Assembly (NCBI GenBank): GCA_964242735.1
Contig: CAXTAK010000002.1
Location: 310,001-374,000 of the forward strand
DNA from: CADCUY01 sp964242735
Lineage (GTDB): Bacteria > Actinomycetota > Actinomycetes > Actinomycetales > Quadrisphaeraceae
Length of the DNA stretch: 64,000 nt
Reading direction: 5' to 3'
The notes under the pieces are model-generated. The model was not told the DNA's origin. It did not search any database and worked only from the letters and a program-made list of their open reading frames with translations. Below are positions 45,452-54,417 of the stretch, in pieces. Both the position numbers and the translations under genes were made by a program. Numbering within the stretch: the first letter of the stretch is position 1; each line of letters opens with the position of its first letter.

Positions 45452-46801
45452 TCAGCTCCCTTCGACGCGCAGCACGGAGGCGACCGACGCCACGACGTCG
45501 AGCCCCCGGAGCTGCTCCACGCACGCCGACAGGTCGGCGTCGCGAGCGGTGTGGGTGGTCACGGTCAAGGATGCGGCGCCGCTGCCGGCGTCGTGGTGCA
45601 TCCCGCTGTCGCCGACGCGGGCGGACTGGCGCACGGTCTCGATCGAGACGCCGCGCTCGGCGAAGACGCCGGCCACGGCGGCGAGCACACCGGGGCGGTC
45701 CTCGACGTCCAGGCGCACCTGGCAGCGGGTGGTGGCCGAGCCGATCGGCAGCACCGGTACGACGCGGTCACCGGCGCCCGGGGCCACAGGGCGGGGCACC
45801 TGACCCCGGGTGCCGTGCACGACGCGGCGGGCAGCGGCGACGAGGTCGCCGAGCACGGCGCTGGACGTGGGACGGCCACCGGCGCCGCGGCCGTAGAACA
45901 TCAGCTCCCCGGCGGCCTCGGCCTGCACGAAGACGGCGTTGTAGGCGCCGTGGACGCCGGCGAGCGGGTGGCTGCGGGGCACGAGGGTGGGGTGGACGCG
46001 CACGTGGATGCCGTCCTCGCCGCCGTCGCCGCCGCTGCGCTCGCAGATGGCCAGGAGCTTGAGCACCATCCCCGCGTCGGCGGCGGTGGCGACGTCCTGC
46101 GCCGTGGTGCCCGCGATGCCCTCCCGGTGCACCGCCTCCAGCGGCACGGGGGTGTGGAAGGCGAGGCTGGCGAGCAGGGCGGCCTTCGCGGCGGCGTCGT
46201 GCCCCTCGACGTCGGCGGTGGGGTCGGCCTCGGCGTAGCCCAGCTCCTGCGCCCGCGCCAGCGCGACGGCCAGCTCGGCGCCGGAGGTGTCCATCTCGTC
46301 CAGCACGTAGTTGGTGGTGCCGTTGACGATGCCCAGCACGCGCAGCACGCGGTCACCGGCGAGGGCGTCGCGCAGCGGACCGATGATGGGCACCGCGCCC
46401 GCGACGGCGGCCTCGTACCCGATCACCGAGCCCCCGGCCGCGGCGGCGGCGTGCAGCTCCAGGGCGTCGCGGGCCAGCAGCGCCTTGTTGGCCGTGACCA
46501 CCCCGGCGCCACCGGCCAGCGCCGCCAGCAGCAGGGTGCGGGCCGGCTCCAGGCCGCCGATCAGCTCCACCACCACGTCGGCACGGGCCACCAGGGTGGC
46601 GGCGTCACCGGTGAGCAGGGCGGGGTCCACCCCTGGGTGGCGGGGCGCGGCGATGTCGCGCACGGCGATGCCCACCACCTCCACGGGGGCTCCGACGCGC
46701 TGCTCCAGCTCGGCCAGCGACGCGGAGCCGGCGGCGAGGGCCAGGACCACCTCGGTGCCGACCACCCCGCAGCCCAGGAGGGCCACCCGAACCGCTGCCA
46801 C
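45452..46801 (-). CDS. hom: Homoserine dehydrogenase with ACT domain
   Basis: The enzyme reduces aspartate semialdehyde to homoserine. The 449-residue product has the NAD(P) motif 'LLGCGVVGTEV' (residues 8-18), 'VVTANKALLA', the catalytic region 'IVNGTTNYVLDEM' and 'ADPTADVEGHDAAAK', and a C-terminal ACT domain ('VEDRPGVLAAVAGVFAERGVS') that usually mediates threonine feedback. GTG 46801 has 'gggag' upstream. It is the first gene of the hom-thrC-thrB unit; lysA and argS, often next to hom, are not seen. Confidence 0.96.
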   Translation of the reverse strand: MAAVRVALLGCGVVGTEVVLALAAGSASLAELEQRVGAPVEVVGIAVRDIAAPRHPGVDPALLTGDAATLVARADVVVELIGGLEPARTLLLAALAGGAGVVTANKALLARDALELHAAAAAGGSVIGYEAAVAGAVPIIGPLRDALAGDRVLRVLGIVNGTTNYVLDEMDTSGAELAVALARAQELGYAEADPTADVEGHDAAAKAALLASLAFHTPVPLEAVHREGIAGTTAQDVATAADAGMVLKLLAICERSGGDGGEDGIHVRVHPTLVPRSHPLAGVHGAYNAVFVQAEAAGELMFYGRGAGGRPTSSAVLGDLVAAARRVVHGTRGQVPRPVAPGAGDRVVPVLPIGSATTRCQVRLDVEDRPGVLAAVAGVFAERGVSIETVRQSARVGDSGMHHDAGSGAASLTVTTHTARDADLSACVEQLRGLDVVASVASVLRVEGS

Positions 46802-46830
46802 TGCCGCTCTCCCGCTCTCGAGCCGGTCAG

Positions 46831-46866
46831 GCCCCCTCGGACCGGTGGGCCCCCTCGGACCGGTGG
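46831..46866. repeat. 18-bp direct tandem duplication upstream of hom
   Basis: 'gccccctcggaccggtgg' occurs twice in direct succession at 46831-46848 and 46849-46866. It lies in the 200-bp gap between hom and the next minus-strand gene. No gene is seen in 46867-47003 otherwise. Confidence 0.9.
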
Positions 46867-47003
46867 GGCCCGGGGGCCCGTCCCATGCTCTCAGGTGCGG
46901 GCGGCGTCGCCGGCCCCCGCCGGCAGCGGCCGCCGGGAGCGGCCGTCGAGGCGGCCGTCGGGGGGCGGGACGGCGCGAAGGGGGTCAGCCCTGCAGCGCC
47001 GCC

Positions 47004-47486
47004 TCAGGTCGATGTCGAGGTGACGCGCCGGAGCACCTCGGCGTTGCGCGCGCGCAGCAGGGCGGCCATCACCCGGCGCAGGACCACCGCGTCGGCGAGG
47101 CGACCGAGCACCCCCAGCGGGCTGGTCCAGGACATCTCGTCCAGCTGCCGGGTCGCACCTGTCGCCAGGTGCGTGAAGGTGTGCCGGTGGCGGTAGGAGG
47201 CGAAGGCGCCGGAGACCATCACGTCGACGAAGCGGGCGCGGTCGTGGCCGTCCTCGAGCACGGTGACCTCGCTGGTGTGCCGCACCGGGACCACGCCGAG
47301 GAGCCGGGCCGACCAGCGCACCCGCTCCCCGTCGCCGATCCGGCCACCGGTGCGCAGCCCCGGGCCCGGCACCGGGTGCACCGCGTGGCGCCGGAACGCG
47401 ACCACCTGCACGTCGAGGTCGAGGTTGACGCGCAGGGCGGTGCCGACATCGGTGTCGAGGTCGGTGGTCGCGGTCACCGTCGGCAT
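47004..47486 (-). CDS. SRPBCC (START/polyketide-cyclase-like) family protein
   Basis: The 160-residue product starts at ATG 47486 ('MPTVTATTDLDTDVGTALRV'). It has the beta-rich ligand-binding features 'RIGDGERVRWSARLLGVVP', 'TSEVTVLEDGHDRARFVD' and a C-terminal helix 'LRRVMAALLRARNAEVL', typical of SRPBCC proteins. The frame is open upstream into the degenerate ABC ATPase gene, so a fused reading is possible, but the ATG fits the family start. Function unknown. Confidence 0.72.
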   Translation of the reverse strand: MPTVTATTDLDTDVGTALRVNLDLDVQVVAFRRHAVHPVPGPGLRTGGRIGDGERVRWSARLLGVVPVRHTSEVTVLEDGHDRARFVDVMVSGAFASYRHRHTFTHLATGATRQLDEMSWTSPLGVLGRLADAVVLRRVMAALLRARNAEVLRRVTSTST

Positions 47487-47494
47487 GGAGCCAC

Positions 47495-48144
47495 CATGCC
47501 CGCCTCCCTGCTGAGCGATCTCACCCAGGTGCACACCCAGGTCGCAGGAGTCCGCCACCTCGCGGCTGTGGGTGGCCAGGATGACGGCGCACCCGTCGTC
47601 CGTCAGAGCACGCAGGGATCCCAGGACGGCTTCCGCATCCACGGCATCCAGCGCTCCGGTCGGTTCATCTGCGAGGGCGAGCCGGGGGCGTCGGAGCAGG
47701 GGGCGCGCCATCGCAACGCGCTGCTGCTGTCCTCCGCTGAGGTGGAGGACGGGATCGCCGCCGCGTCCGTCCAGACCCGCCCGGCCCAGGGCGTCGTCGT
47801 AGCTGACGCGCCTCCCCCTCGTGCGGACGCTCAGACCGCCGGTGGCGACGTCGGCGTCGAGAGGAACCCGACAGGACCTCGCCGTCGAGGACGATGGAGC
47901 CGGCGTCCACGTCGTCCAACAGTCCCGTGCAGTCGAGGAGGGTCGACTCGCCACTCCCGCTCGCGCCGGTCAGCGCCATGATCCTCCCGCAGGGCACGTG
48001 GAAGGACAGCTCGCGCCACAGGGTTCGGGGTCCGAAGGCCTTGGCGGCGCCAGTGACGACGAGGCCGCCGCGCTCGTGGTCGGGCACCTCGCGGTCGGCA
48101 GGTCGGGGAGAGGGGTGCTGGACGGGTCGGGCGACGGAGCTCAT
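47495..48144 (-). pseudogene. Degenerate ABC transporter ATPase (bacteriocin-exporter type)
   Basis: The N-terminal frame (from 48144) has 'VVTGAAKAFGPRTLWRELSF' and a Walker A-like 'GASGSGESTLL' where Glu replaces the essential Lys. After 'SIVLDGEVLSG' coding continues in another frame with 'LHLSGGQQQRVAMARPLLRR' (signature) and 'LALADEPTGALD' (Walker B). Only about 45 codons separate these, so the Q-loop region is missing. A frameshift, a deletion and the Lys-to-Glu change mark it as decayed. It lies next to a permease-like gene, as in lactococcin-972-type exporter loci. Confidence 0.65.
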
Positions 48145-48150
48145 GGGACA

Positions 48151-49260
48151 TCACATCCTGTCGATGGCGCGGTCGGCGATGATGTTCCGCTCGCGTGAGC
48201 GGAGGACGATGGCCGCCACCACGGCGCTGAGGAGCACGACGACGACGGTGACGGCGAGCTGGACGTCGGGTTCGACGATGGCGCCCAGTGGTGGTGGCGG
48301 GGGGATGGAGGGGTCCGGTGGGGTCGCCACCTGTTCGTCTGGCCACGGTCGCGCGCCGAGCAGGAGGACGACAGCGAGGACGGCCGCCTCGCTGGCCAGG
48401 AGCACCGGGTTGGCTGTGACGCGCGACCATCCGCGGACGAAGCGCCGAGTGGCCCACGCCCGGGCGCACACCGCGACAGCCGCTGCTACGACGATGACCG
48501 GCACGGCGGTCGCGAGGACAGCGGTGGCGAGGCGTGGGTCGGCTCGGACATCCGCAGGTGGACCCGGTTCGCGCAGCACGATGCTCTCGGCCATGTCGAT
48601 GTGCTCCGGACCCCACGTCCCCAGTTGGGGAGGGACGACCACGAGGAAGGCATCGCGCACGACTGCTCTGGAAGAGCCCGCGGCGGCGCCGTGGGTGAGC
48701 AGCTCCTGGCCCCCAGCGATGGTGGCTCGCTCCGGGGCGGGAAGGGGTCCCGCGTCTTCCCTGTTCCGGGCGAGCTCCAGGTCCTCGACGGCCTGGGCGA
48801 CAACGGCGTCTGCTCGTTGTGCCCGGCCAGCCGGGACCAGCACCGTCGGCCGTCCCGACGGCAGGGCCTCTGGGGTGAGGCGCAGGCCGTTCTCAGACAG
48901 CACGACCTGCTCTGACAGGTAGGTGGGGTTCACGGTCAGGACGTCTGGGGCGGCTTCCACGGGCGTCCCCTCCTGTGAGGCGATGTCCCAGTACGACGCG
49001 GACGAGTCGTGTGACAGCACGATCCGCTCGTCGAGATCGGCGCGTTCGAACCACCTCGCCGCATCGACGAAGAGCAGCTCGGCCGTGCCTGCCTCTCCCG
49101 GGCTGCCGTTCAACAGGATGTGTGCGGCACCCCCGGCGCGCTCGCGCGCTGCTGCCGAGGCTTGCGCAGCCTGCTGGGTGGGACCCGTGAGCGCAGTTGC
49201 AGTGCTGATCGACGCTACGGCGAGGAGGGCCGCGGGTGTGCGGATCACGTACGCCGTCAC
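48151..49260 (-). CDS. Permease-like membrane protein, likely 5'-truncated (bacteriocin-associated, DUF1430-like)
   Basis: The 369-residue frame starts at GTG 49260. It has one helix near the N-terminus ('AALLAVASISTATAL'), an extracellular-type region of about 200 residues, then three helices at about 240-262, 278-296 and 333-352 and a basic end 'RSRERNIIADRAIDRM'. Coding-like sequence continues upstream of the GTG without a stop for some distance ('PPTRSTLVTAYVIRTPAALL'), which suggests lost N-terminal sequence. Bacteriocin-associated integral membrane proteins are about 650-700 residues. Base composition looks less GC-rich than neighbours. Assignment is inferred from topology and the adjacent broken ATPase. 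Confidence 0.45.
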   Translation of the reverse strand: MTAYVIRTPAALLAVASISTATALTGPTQQAAQASAAARERAGGAAHILLNGSPGEAGTAELLFVDAARWFERADLDERIVLSHDSSASYWDIASQEGTPVEAAPDVLTVNPTYLSEQVVLSENGLRLTPEALPSGRPTVLVPAGRAQRADAVVAQAVEDLELARNREDAGPLPAPERATIAGGQELLTHGAAAGSSRAVVRDAFLVVVPPQLGTWGPEHIDMAESIVLREPGPPADVRADPRLATAVLATAVPVIVVAAAVAVCARAWATRRFVRGWSRVTANPVLLASEAAVLAVVLLLGARPWPDEQVATPPDPSIPPPPPLGAIVEPDVQLAVTVVVVLLSAVVAAIVLRSRERNIIADRAIDRM

Positions 49261-49336
49261 CAGGGTCGATCGGGTGGGCGGTTGCGTCTCGTGGGGTGGT
49301 GTGGTTCGCGTCGCTGCTCGTGTTGATCACGGGGGC

Positions 49337-49560
49337 GGCCATCGTGCGATGGTCAGTGAGACCTGCCTGGGGAACTCACGGAAGGACACCGCACGATGGC
49401 CTTGGACCAGTCTGCCCTGCTCGAGGTGCTCGAGGTGCTCGAAGCCCTGGAGGCTGCTGACGTCAGCGACCGGGTGCGCACCGCCACCCAGACCCTGTAC
49501 CAGGAGTTGATCAACGCTGAGGCGACCGCGGTGATCGGCGCCGGACCGTGGGAGCGCTCC
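49337..49560 (+). mobile_element. IS256-family transposase remnant (N-terminus only)
   Basis: From ATG 49396 the frame reads 'MALDQSALLEVLEVLEALEA', then 'VRTATQTLYQELINAEATAV' and 'IGAGPWERSE', the opening of IS256-type (mutator) transposases. Similarity stops near 49560; the DDE catalytic part is absent. A 12-bp inverted repeat pairs 49337-49348 with 49390-49401, flanking the start region. No right end or target duplication is seen. Confidence 0.65.
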
Positions 49561-49859
49561 GAGGAGCAGCCTTCGACGAGGAGGCCCGAGCAGGGTGACG
49601 GGCAAGCCCCGCGCGTGAGGAACTTCCCGCGGCTGGGAGGGCAGCCAGCTGGCGAACGCGCAGGGGCACCGCACTCCGGGTCGAGGCACGTCTGCCCTGC
49701 AGCGCGGGACCGGTCTGGCGGGCACCTCGTTGCAGGAGGACTCCCATCAGGACGTCCCTCCGAGGCTCGCGGTGCGCAGCCTCCGGCCCCGGTGATCTCG
49801 GACTCACCACCAGATCGCGTCGGTGGCCGTGGGCAGGGTCCTCGACCGGTGACGAGGGG
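49561..49859. other. Gene-free stretch after the IS256 remnant
   Basis: About 300 bp with no supported gene, RNA or repeat. Frames crossing it look like shadows of neighbouring coding sequence. It may be decayed insertion-sequence or flank material. Confidence 0.5.
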
Positions 49860-51623
49860 TCAGAGCTGGGCGAGCAGGTGCGCGCGGCGGCGCACCAGCA
49901 GGTCCTGCGAGGCGGACGCCGACGCCGGGCCGGGCACCGCCCGGCGCAGCGCCACGTGCACCCGGGCGTGCGGCTCACCGGTGCGCGAGGCCACCTGGGC
50001 CACGAGCCGGTTGACCTCCCGCCGCAGGTCCGCGGCCGCACGCCACGAGGCCTCGCTGGTGGTCGGCGCGTCGGGGTGCGGCACAGCCACCCCAGCCGGC
50101 TCCGCGCGGGCGGTGCGTCGGCGGATGTCGTCGTCGCGCGAGGACAGCAGCGCCGCGGTCTGCTCCGGCGTCAGCAGCCCCGGCAGCCCGAGGAAGTCCT
50201 CCTGCTCCGCCGCCCCACCACCGGCTGCCGGATCGCCCGCGAGCACCGCACGCCCGGCGTGCAGCACGTGCGCGAACTGCGCGTCGGCGTCCAGGGCCTC
50301 GAAGTCGCCGGTGCCGGTGCGCGGCTCGCGCGGGGGCAGCGGGTCGAGGTCCTCGCTGGCCTGGGCGGGCGGGGGCAGCACGTGGTGGCGCTCCTCCTCC
50401 ATCGCCGCCGCCAGGGCCAGCAGGGGGCGCACCGCCGGCAGGAAGACCGTGGCCATCTCGTGCGGGCCACGGGCGCGGACGACGCGCCCGACGGCCTGGG
50501 CGAAGAACAGCGGCGTGCGGTAGCTCGTCATCCACGCCAGGACGGCGGCGCGAGGGATGTCGACCCCCTCCGAGACCATGCGCACGCACACCGCGATGCG
50601 CTGCTTCGACGTGGTGAACGCCTCGATGCGCTGCGAGGCGCCCCTGTCGTCGGAGAGGATCAGCTCCGGGGCCTCCCCCGTGACCCGCGCCACGATCTTC
50701 GCGTAGGCCTTCGCGTCGTCGATGTCGCTGGCGAGGACCAGCCCCGCGGCGTCCGGCACCCCGTGCGCCCGCAGGTGGGTGATCCGCTCGTCCACGGCGG
50801 CGATGACGTGCGGCACCCACTGCCCCTTCGGGTCGAGCACGGTGCGCCACGCCGTGGCCTCGATGCTCCTGGTGCCGGGCTCCGACAGCGACGCCGCGAC
50901 GACGTCGCCCGCGCTGTTCCGCCAGCGCGCGGTGCCCGTGTACGCGGCGAAGACCACGGGGCGCACCACCTCGTCGCGCAGCGCCTCGCGGTAGCCGTAC
51001 GTGTGGTCGGCGGTGCTGACCAGCTCGCCGTCCCCGCCGTCGACGTAGCGCACGAAGGGGATGCGCTCGCCCGGCTTGGTGCGGAACGGGGTGCCCGTCA
51101 GGGCGAGGCGGCGCGCTGCGCGGTCGAAGGCCTCCTCCACGGCCTCGCCCCAGGACAGGCCGTCGCCGGCGTGGTGCACCTCGTCGAGGACGACGAGGGT
51201 GCGCTTGGCGGTGGCCCGCGCGGCGTGGAGCATCGGCTTGCCGGCCACCTGGGCGTAGGTGGTGACGTACCCGTGCGTGCCGGCACGCACCGGGCCGACG
51301 GCGTTGGTCAGGTTCGGGTCGAGCACCAGGCCCGCGCCGCCAGCGGCCTCGGCCCACTGGGTGCGCAGGTGGTCGGTGGGGGCGACGACGACGACGCGGT
51401 CGATGCGCCGGGCGGTCAGCAGCCGTGTGGCGAGCGTGAGGGCGAAGGCGGTCTTGCCGGCACCGGGGGTGGCGGTGACCAGGAAGTCCACAGGGCCGTG
51501 GGAGCCGGCGGCCTCGTACTGCGCCAGGGCGGCGGCCTGCCAGGCGCGCAGCGGGCGAGCCGGCTGCGGTGCGGGCGACGGAGTCGGGTGGGGCGTCGTC
51601 AGGCGTGGGGGGGCGGCGGGCAT
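49860..51623 (-). CDS. SF2 DEAD/DEAH-type helicase
   Basis: The 587-residue product has Walker A 'ATPGAGKT' (residues 51-58), motif II 'DEVHH' (Asp147, Glu148), motif III-like 'ALTGTPFRT', and C-terminal motifs 'RMVSEGVDIPRAAVL' and 'QAVGRVVRARG'. It belongs to the actinobacterial family of restriction-type ATP-dependent helicases usually encoded near a DUF3039 gene, as here. The C-terminal 180 residues are family-specific. The exact nucleic-acid role is unknown. It follows the MFS gene by 12 bp. Confidence 0.88.
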   Translation of the reverse strand: MPAAPPRLTTPHPTPSPAPQPARPLRAWQAAALAQYEAAGSHGPVDFLVTATPGAGKTAFALTLATRLLTARRIDRVVVVAPTDHLRTQWAEAAGGAGLVLDPNLTNAVGPVRAGTHGYVTTYAQVAGKPMLHAARATAKRTLVVLDEVHHAGDGLSWGEAVEEAFDRAARRLALTGTPFRTKPGERIPFVRYVDGGDGELVSTADHTYGYREALRDEVVRPVVFAAYTGTARWRNSAGDVVAASLSEPGTRSIEATAWRTVLDPKGQWVPHVIAAVDERITHLRAHGVPDAAGLVLASDIDDAKAYAKIVARVTGEAPELILSDDRGASQRIEAFTTSKQRIAVCVRMVSEGVDIPRAAVLAWMTSYRTPLFFAQAVGRVVRARGPHEMATVFLPAVRPLLALAAAMEEERHHVLPPPAQASEDLDPLPPREPRTGTGDFEALDADAQFAHVLHAGRAVLAGDPAAGGGAAEQEDFLGLPGLLTPEQTAALLSSRDDDIRRRTARAEPAGVAVPHPDAPTTSEASWRAAADLRREVNRLVAQVASRTGEPHARVHVALRRAVPGPASASASQDLLVRRRAHLLAQL

Positions 51624-51635
51624 GGCCGGGTCAGG

Positions 51636-53168
51636 CTAGGCGAGGTGGGTCGCGCGCGCTGGCTCCTGCGGGTGCTCGACGTCGGCCCGGTCGGGCCGCT
51701 GGGCGTCGGGTCGCAGGGGATCGCGCCGCAGGGCGTCGGCCCCCTCGACGTCGCGCCGCTGGACCACCGCGGCGCGGGGCCGGGTGCGGGCGCCGACGAC
51801 ACCGGCGGCGAGCCCCGCGAGCGCGAGGCCGCCGAAGATGAGGGCGAAGGTGGGCCCCGACCCGCCGTCCGGCCCCTGGGCGCCGGTGCCCGCCGCGAGC
51901 ACCGCGCCGCCGAGGGCGATGCCCAGCACCGCACCGAGCGCGTCGGAGAGCTGCAGAGCCGACGAGTTGCGACCGCGGGCGGCCTCCGGTGACATCGCGA
52001 GCAGCAGCACCCCGGTGCTGGCGATGCCCAGGCCCATGCCGGCTCCCCCCAGCGCCCACGCCAGCGACGCGCTCCACGCGGGCGCCAGCGACAGCGCGGG
52101 CAGGGCCAGGGCGGCGACCGCCCCGCCGACCAGCACCCCGGCACCGGCCATGACCCTGTGGCGCGGCACCGTCATGCCCGGTCGGCCCTGCACGTACGAG
52201 CCCACCGCCCAACCGAGCGCACCACCGGTCAGGGTCAGGCCGGCGTCGCGCACGCCGACGCCGGCCTGGGTGACGAGCACGAGGGGCAGGTAGGCCTCCG
52301 CGCCCATGAAGCTGGCCGCGTACAGGCCGCGCGCGCCGATCACGCTGGGCAGCCCGCGCGCCGCGCGCAGGGTGCCCGCGGGCAGCAGCCGCGGCAGCGA
52401 CAGCGCCACCAGCGCGAGCCCGGCGACCAGGGCGAGCAGCGGCGCCGGCGACGGCGGCACGAGCGAAGTCAGCCCCCACTGCACCAGGACCGCCCCGGCG
52501 GCCAGCGCTGCCCCGACGGGCAGGCGGCCATGTCCGGGGTCGCGGTCCGTGCCGTCTGCGGAGCCCCGGGGGGGCAGGGCGCGCAGCGGGGCCGCCAGCA
52601 GCGCCACCGCCACCAGCACCAGCGGCGCCACGAGGAGGAAGACCAGCCGCCAGTCCACGTCCTCGGCGAGCCACCCCGCCAGCGCCGGGCCGACGAGGGA
52701 GGGCACCACCCACGCGGCGCTGAGCCACGCGAAGACGCGCGGGCGCGCGGACTCGGCCCACACCAGGCCGATGACGACGTACATGGTCACGACCAGCAGT
52801 CCGCCGCCGACCCCGGCGACGACCCTTCCGAGCAGCAGCACCCCGAAGGTGGGGGCGAGCCCGCAGACCACGGAGCCCGCCGCGAACAGGACGAGCCCGA
52901 CCACCGTGGGCTGGCGGGGGCCGCGGGCGTCGTTCCAGCCGCCCGCGGCCACCATGCCGAACAGGGAGGTGGTCAGGAACAGCGAGAAGGCGAGCCCGTA
53001 CCGGCGCAGGCCGCCGAGGTCGGCGGCGACCACCGGCATGGCGGTGCTGATGGCCATCGCCTCGAAGGCGATGACGGAGACCAGGGTCAGGACGCCGGCG
53101 AGCGCGGTGCGGGCGCCGGGCGCGGTGGCCGTGCGGGCGAGGGCGGCCAGCGGAGGGCCGGCACTCAC
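51636..53168 (-). CDS. MFS transporter (drug/proton antiporter-like)
   Basis: The 510-residue product begins at GTG 53168, overlapping the DUF3039 stop (GTGA). It has about 12-14 membrane helices, the MFS loop 'GGWNDARGPRQPTVVGLVLF' equivalent of motif A in the first half, and 'LGRVVAGVGGGLLVVTMYVV' motif C-like. 'DWRLVFLLVAPLVLV' is typical of DHA2-type efflux pumps. The last 45 residues are hydrophilic with Arg/Asp. The substrate cannot be predicted. Confidence 0.85.
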   Translation of the reverse strand: MSAGPPLAALARTATAPGARTALAGVLTLVSVIAFEAMAISTAMPVVAADLGGLRRYGLAFSLFLTTSLFGMVAAGGWNDARGPRQPTVVGLVLFAAGSVVCGLAPTFGVLLLGRVVAGVGGGLLVVTMYVVIGLVWAESARPRVFAWLSAAWVVPSLVGPALAGWLAEDVDWRLVFLLVAPLVLVAVALLAAPLRALPPRGSADGTDRDPGHGRLPVGAALAAGAVLVQWGLTSLVPPSPAPLLALVAGLALVALSLPRLLPAGTLRAARGLPSVIGARGLYAASFMGAEAYLPLVLVTQAGVGVRDAGLTLTGGALGWAVGSYVQGRPGMTVPRHRVMAGAGVLVGGAVAALALPALSLAPAWSASLAWALGGAGMGLGIASTGVLLLAMSPEAARGRNSSALQLSDALGAVLGIALGGAVLAAGTGAQGPDGGSGPTFALIFGGLALAGLAAGVVGARTRPRAAVVQRRDVEGADALRRDPLRPDAQRPDRADVEHPQEPARATHLA

Positions 53169-53461
53169 TCCTTCGGGCCGGGGTTCAGACCCTCGTAGAT
53201 CTCCTTGCACGTCGGGCACACGGGGAAGCGCTGCGGGTCGCGGCCGGGGACCCAGACCTTGCCGCACAGGGCGTGCACGGGCTCGCCGCTGAGCGCGGAC
53301 TCCAGGATCTTCTCCTTGCGCACGTAGTGCGCGAACCGCTCGTGGTCACCGGGCTCGACGGGCTGCTCGACGAGCTCGCGCTCGAGGAGGTCGGTGCTGC
53401 CCGGATCGGACGACGGCGCGGTCGCCGGGGCGGCGTCGGGGTCGGACAGGGGCGTGCTCAC
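53165..53461 (-). CDS. DUF3039 protein
   Basis: The 98-residue product (GTG 53461) has 'HERFAHYVRKEKILESALSG' in its centre and the zinc-binding pair 'ALCGKVW' with 'FPVCPTCKEIYEGL'. Four ligands would come from Cys residues of these two motifs. DUF3039 has no known function; its place next to an SF2 helicase gene is conserved in actinobacteria. It leads the DUF3039-MFS-helicase unit. Confidence 0.85.
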   Translation of the reverse strand: MSTPLSDPDAAPATAPSSDPGSTDLLERELVEQPVEPGDHERFAHYVRKEKILESALSGEPVHALCGKVWVPGRDPQRFPVCPTCKEIYEGLNPGPKE

Positions 53462-53467
53462 CCGTTG

Positions 53468-53473
53468 ATGGTA
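53468..53473 (-). promoter_or_regulatory. Candidate -10 box, leaderless promoter of the DUF3039 operon
   Basis: The minus-strand hexamer TACCAT ends 6 nt before GTG 53461. Confidence 0.5.
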
Positions 53474-54062
53474 GGACGGCGGGCCGTGCGCACCGGCGGG
53501 CGCCTGCTGGCGAGGTCGCGCCGGCGGCGCCGACGCCGCGCAGGGTGCTCGCGGCACTCGCCGCGTCCACCTCGACGAGGGTCACGGTCGCCGTCCACAG
53601 GGCGGTCCCGAGCGGGTCAGCTGTCGGTCCTCGCCAGCATCGTGGAACGCGTGTTCGAACTTGTGATCGCCCCGAACGGGCAGCCTGAGCTGCTCGGTCT
53701 GCTCGACGGACTGCAGTCCGGCGTCAGCGAGCTGGTGAGCTGCGCCGTCGCCCGTGGGTGGGCGCTGTCCCCAGCGGAGAGGGCGAGGGCGGTGGAGCAG
53801 CTGGCAGCCGTCCGCCGCAGCGCGGACGCCGCACACCTGGCCCTGGTCCGCTCCCTCACCGACGCGGAGGTCGGAGAGCTGGGGGCGAGCTCGGTGGCGG
53901 CGCTGCTGTCGTGGCGGCTGCGGGTGGGCTCGCGCCGACGTGGAGGCCGCGAGGGCGACCGATCCTGACACCGGGGAGCTGTCGGCCACGGGCGCGGCGC
54001 TGACTGCGGGTGAGGTGAGCGCAGCGCACGTCGACGTGGCAGTGCGCGCGCTGGACCACCTG

Positions 54063-54070
54063 CCCCCCCC
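54063..54070 (+). repeat. C8 homopolymer at a frameshift in the DUF222/HNH gene
   Basis: Eight consecutive Cs; shortening to seven would join the upstream and downstream frames exactly. Confidence 0.9.
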
Positions 54071-54357
54071 AGGTGAGGACCCAGCACGCCGGGGCCATCG
54101 ACGCGTTCCTCGCGGAGCAGTCCAGGGCTCTCCGCCCGAAGGAGTGCGAGCACCTCGCCGGGGCGGTGCTCGACCGGGTGGACCCCTCGCGGTCCGACCG
54201 CGGCTTCGACCCCGACGCCTTCGCTCGACGCCACCTCAGCGTGCGCGCGGACGGCACCGGGATGGTCCTGGTCCGCGGGCAGCTCGACCCGGTGGCGAGC
54301 GCGCGGCTGAAGGCCGCCATCGACCACCACGCGGCGCCGACCGCTGCGGTGCAGGCC

Positions 54358-54417
54358 CAGGTCGCTGGTGGACAGGTCGCTGGTGGACAGGTCGCTGGTG
54401 GACAGGTCGCCGAGGGG
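54358..54417 (+). repeat. 15-bp in-frame tandem repeat in the DUF222/HNH gene
   Basis: 'caggtcgctggtgga' occurs three times, and a fourth diverged copy follows, encoding Gln-Val-Ala-Gly-Gly repeats between the DUF222 and HNH parts. Confidence 0.9.
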
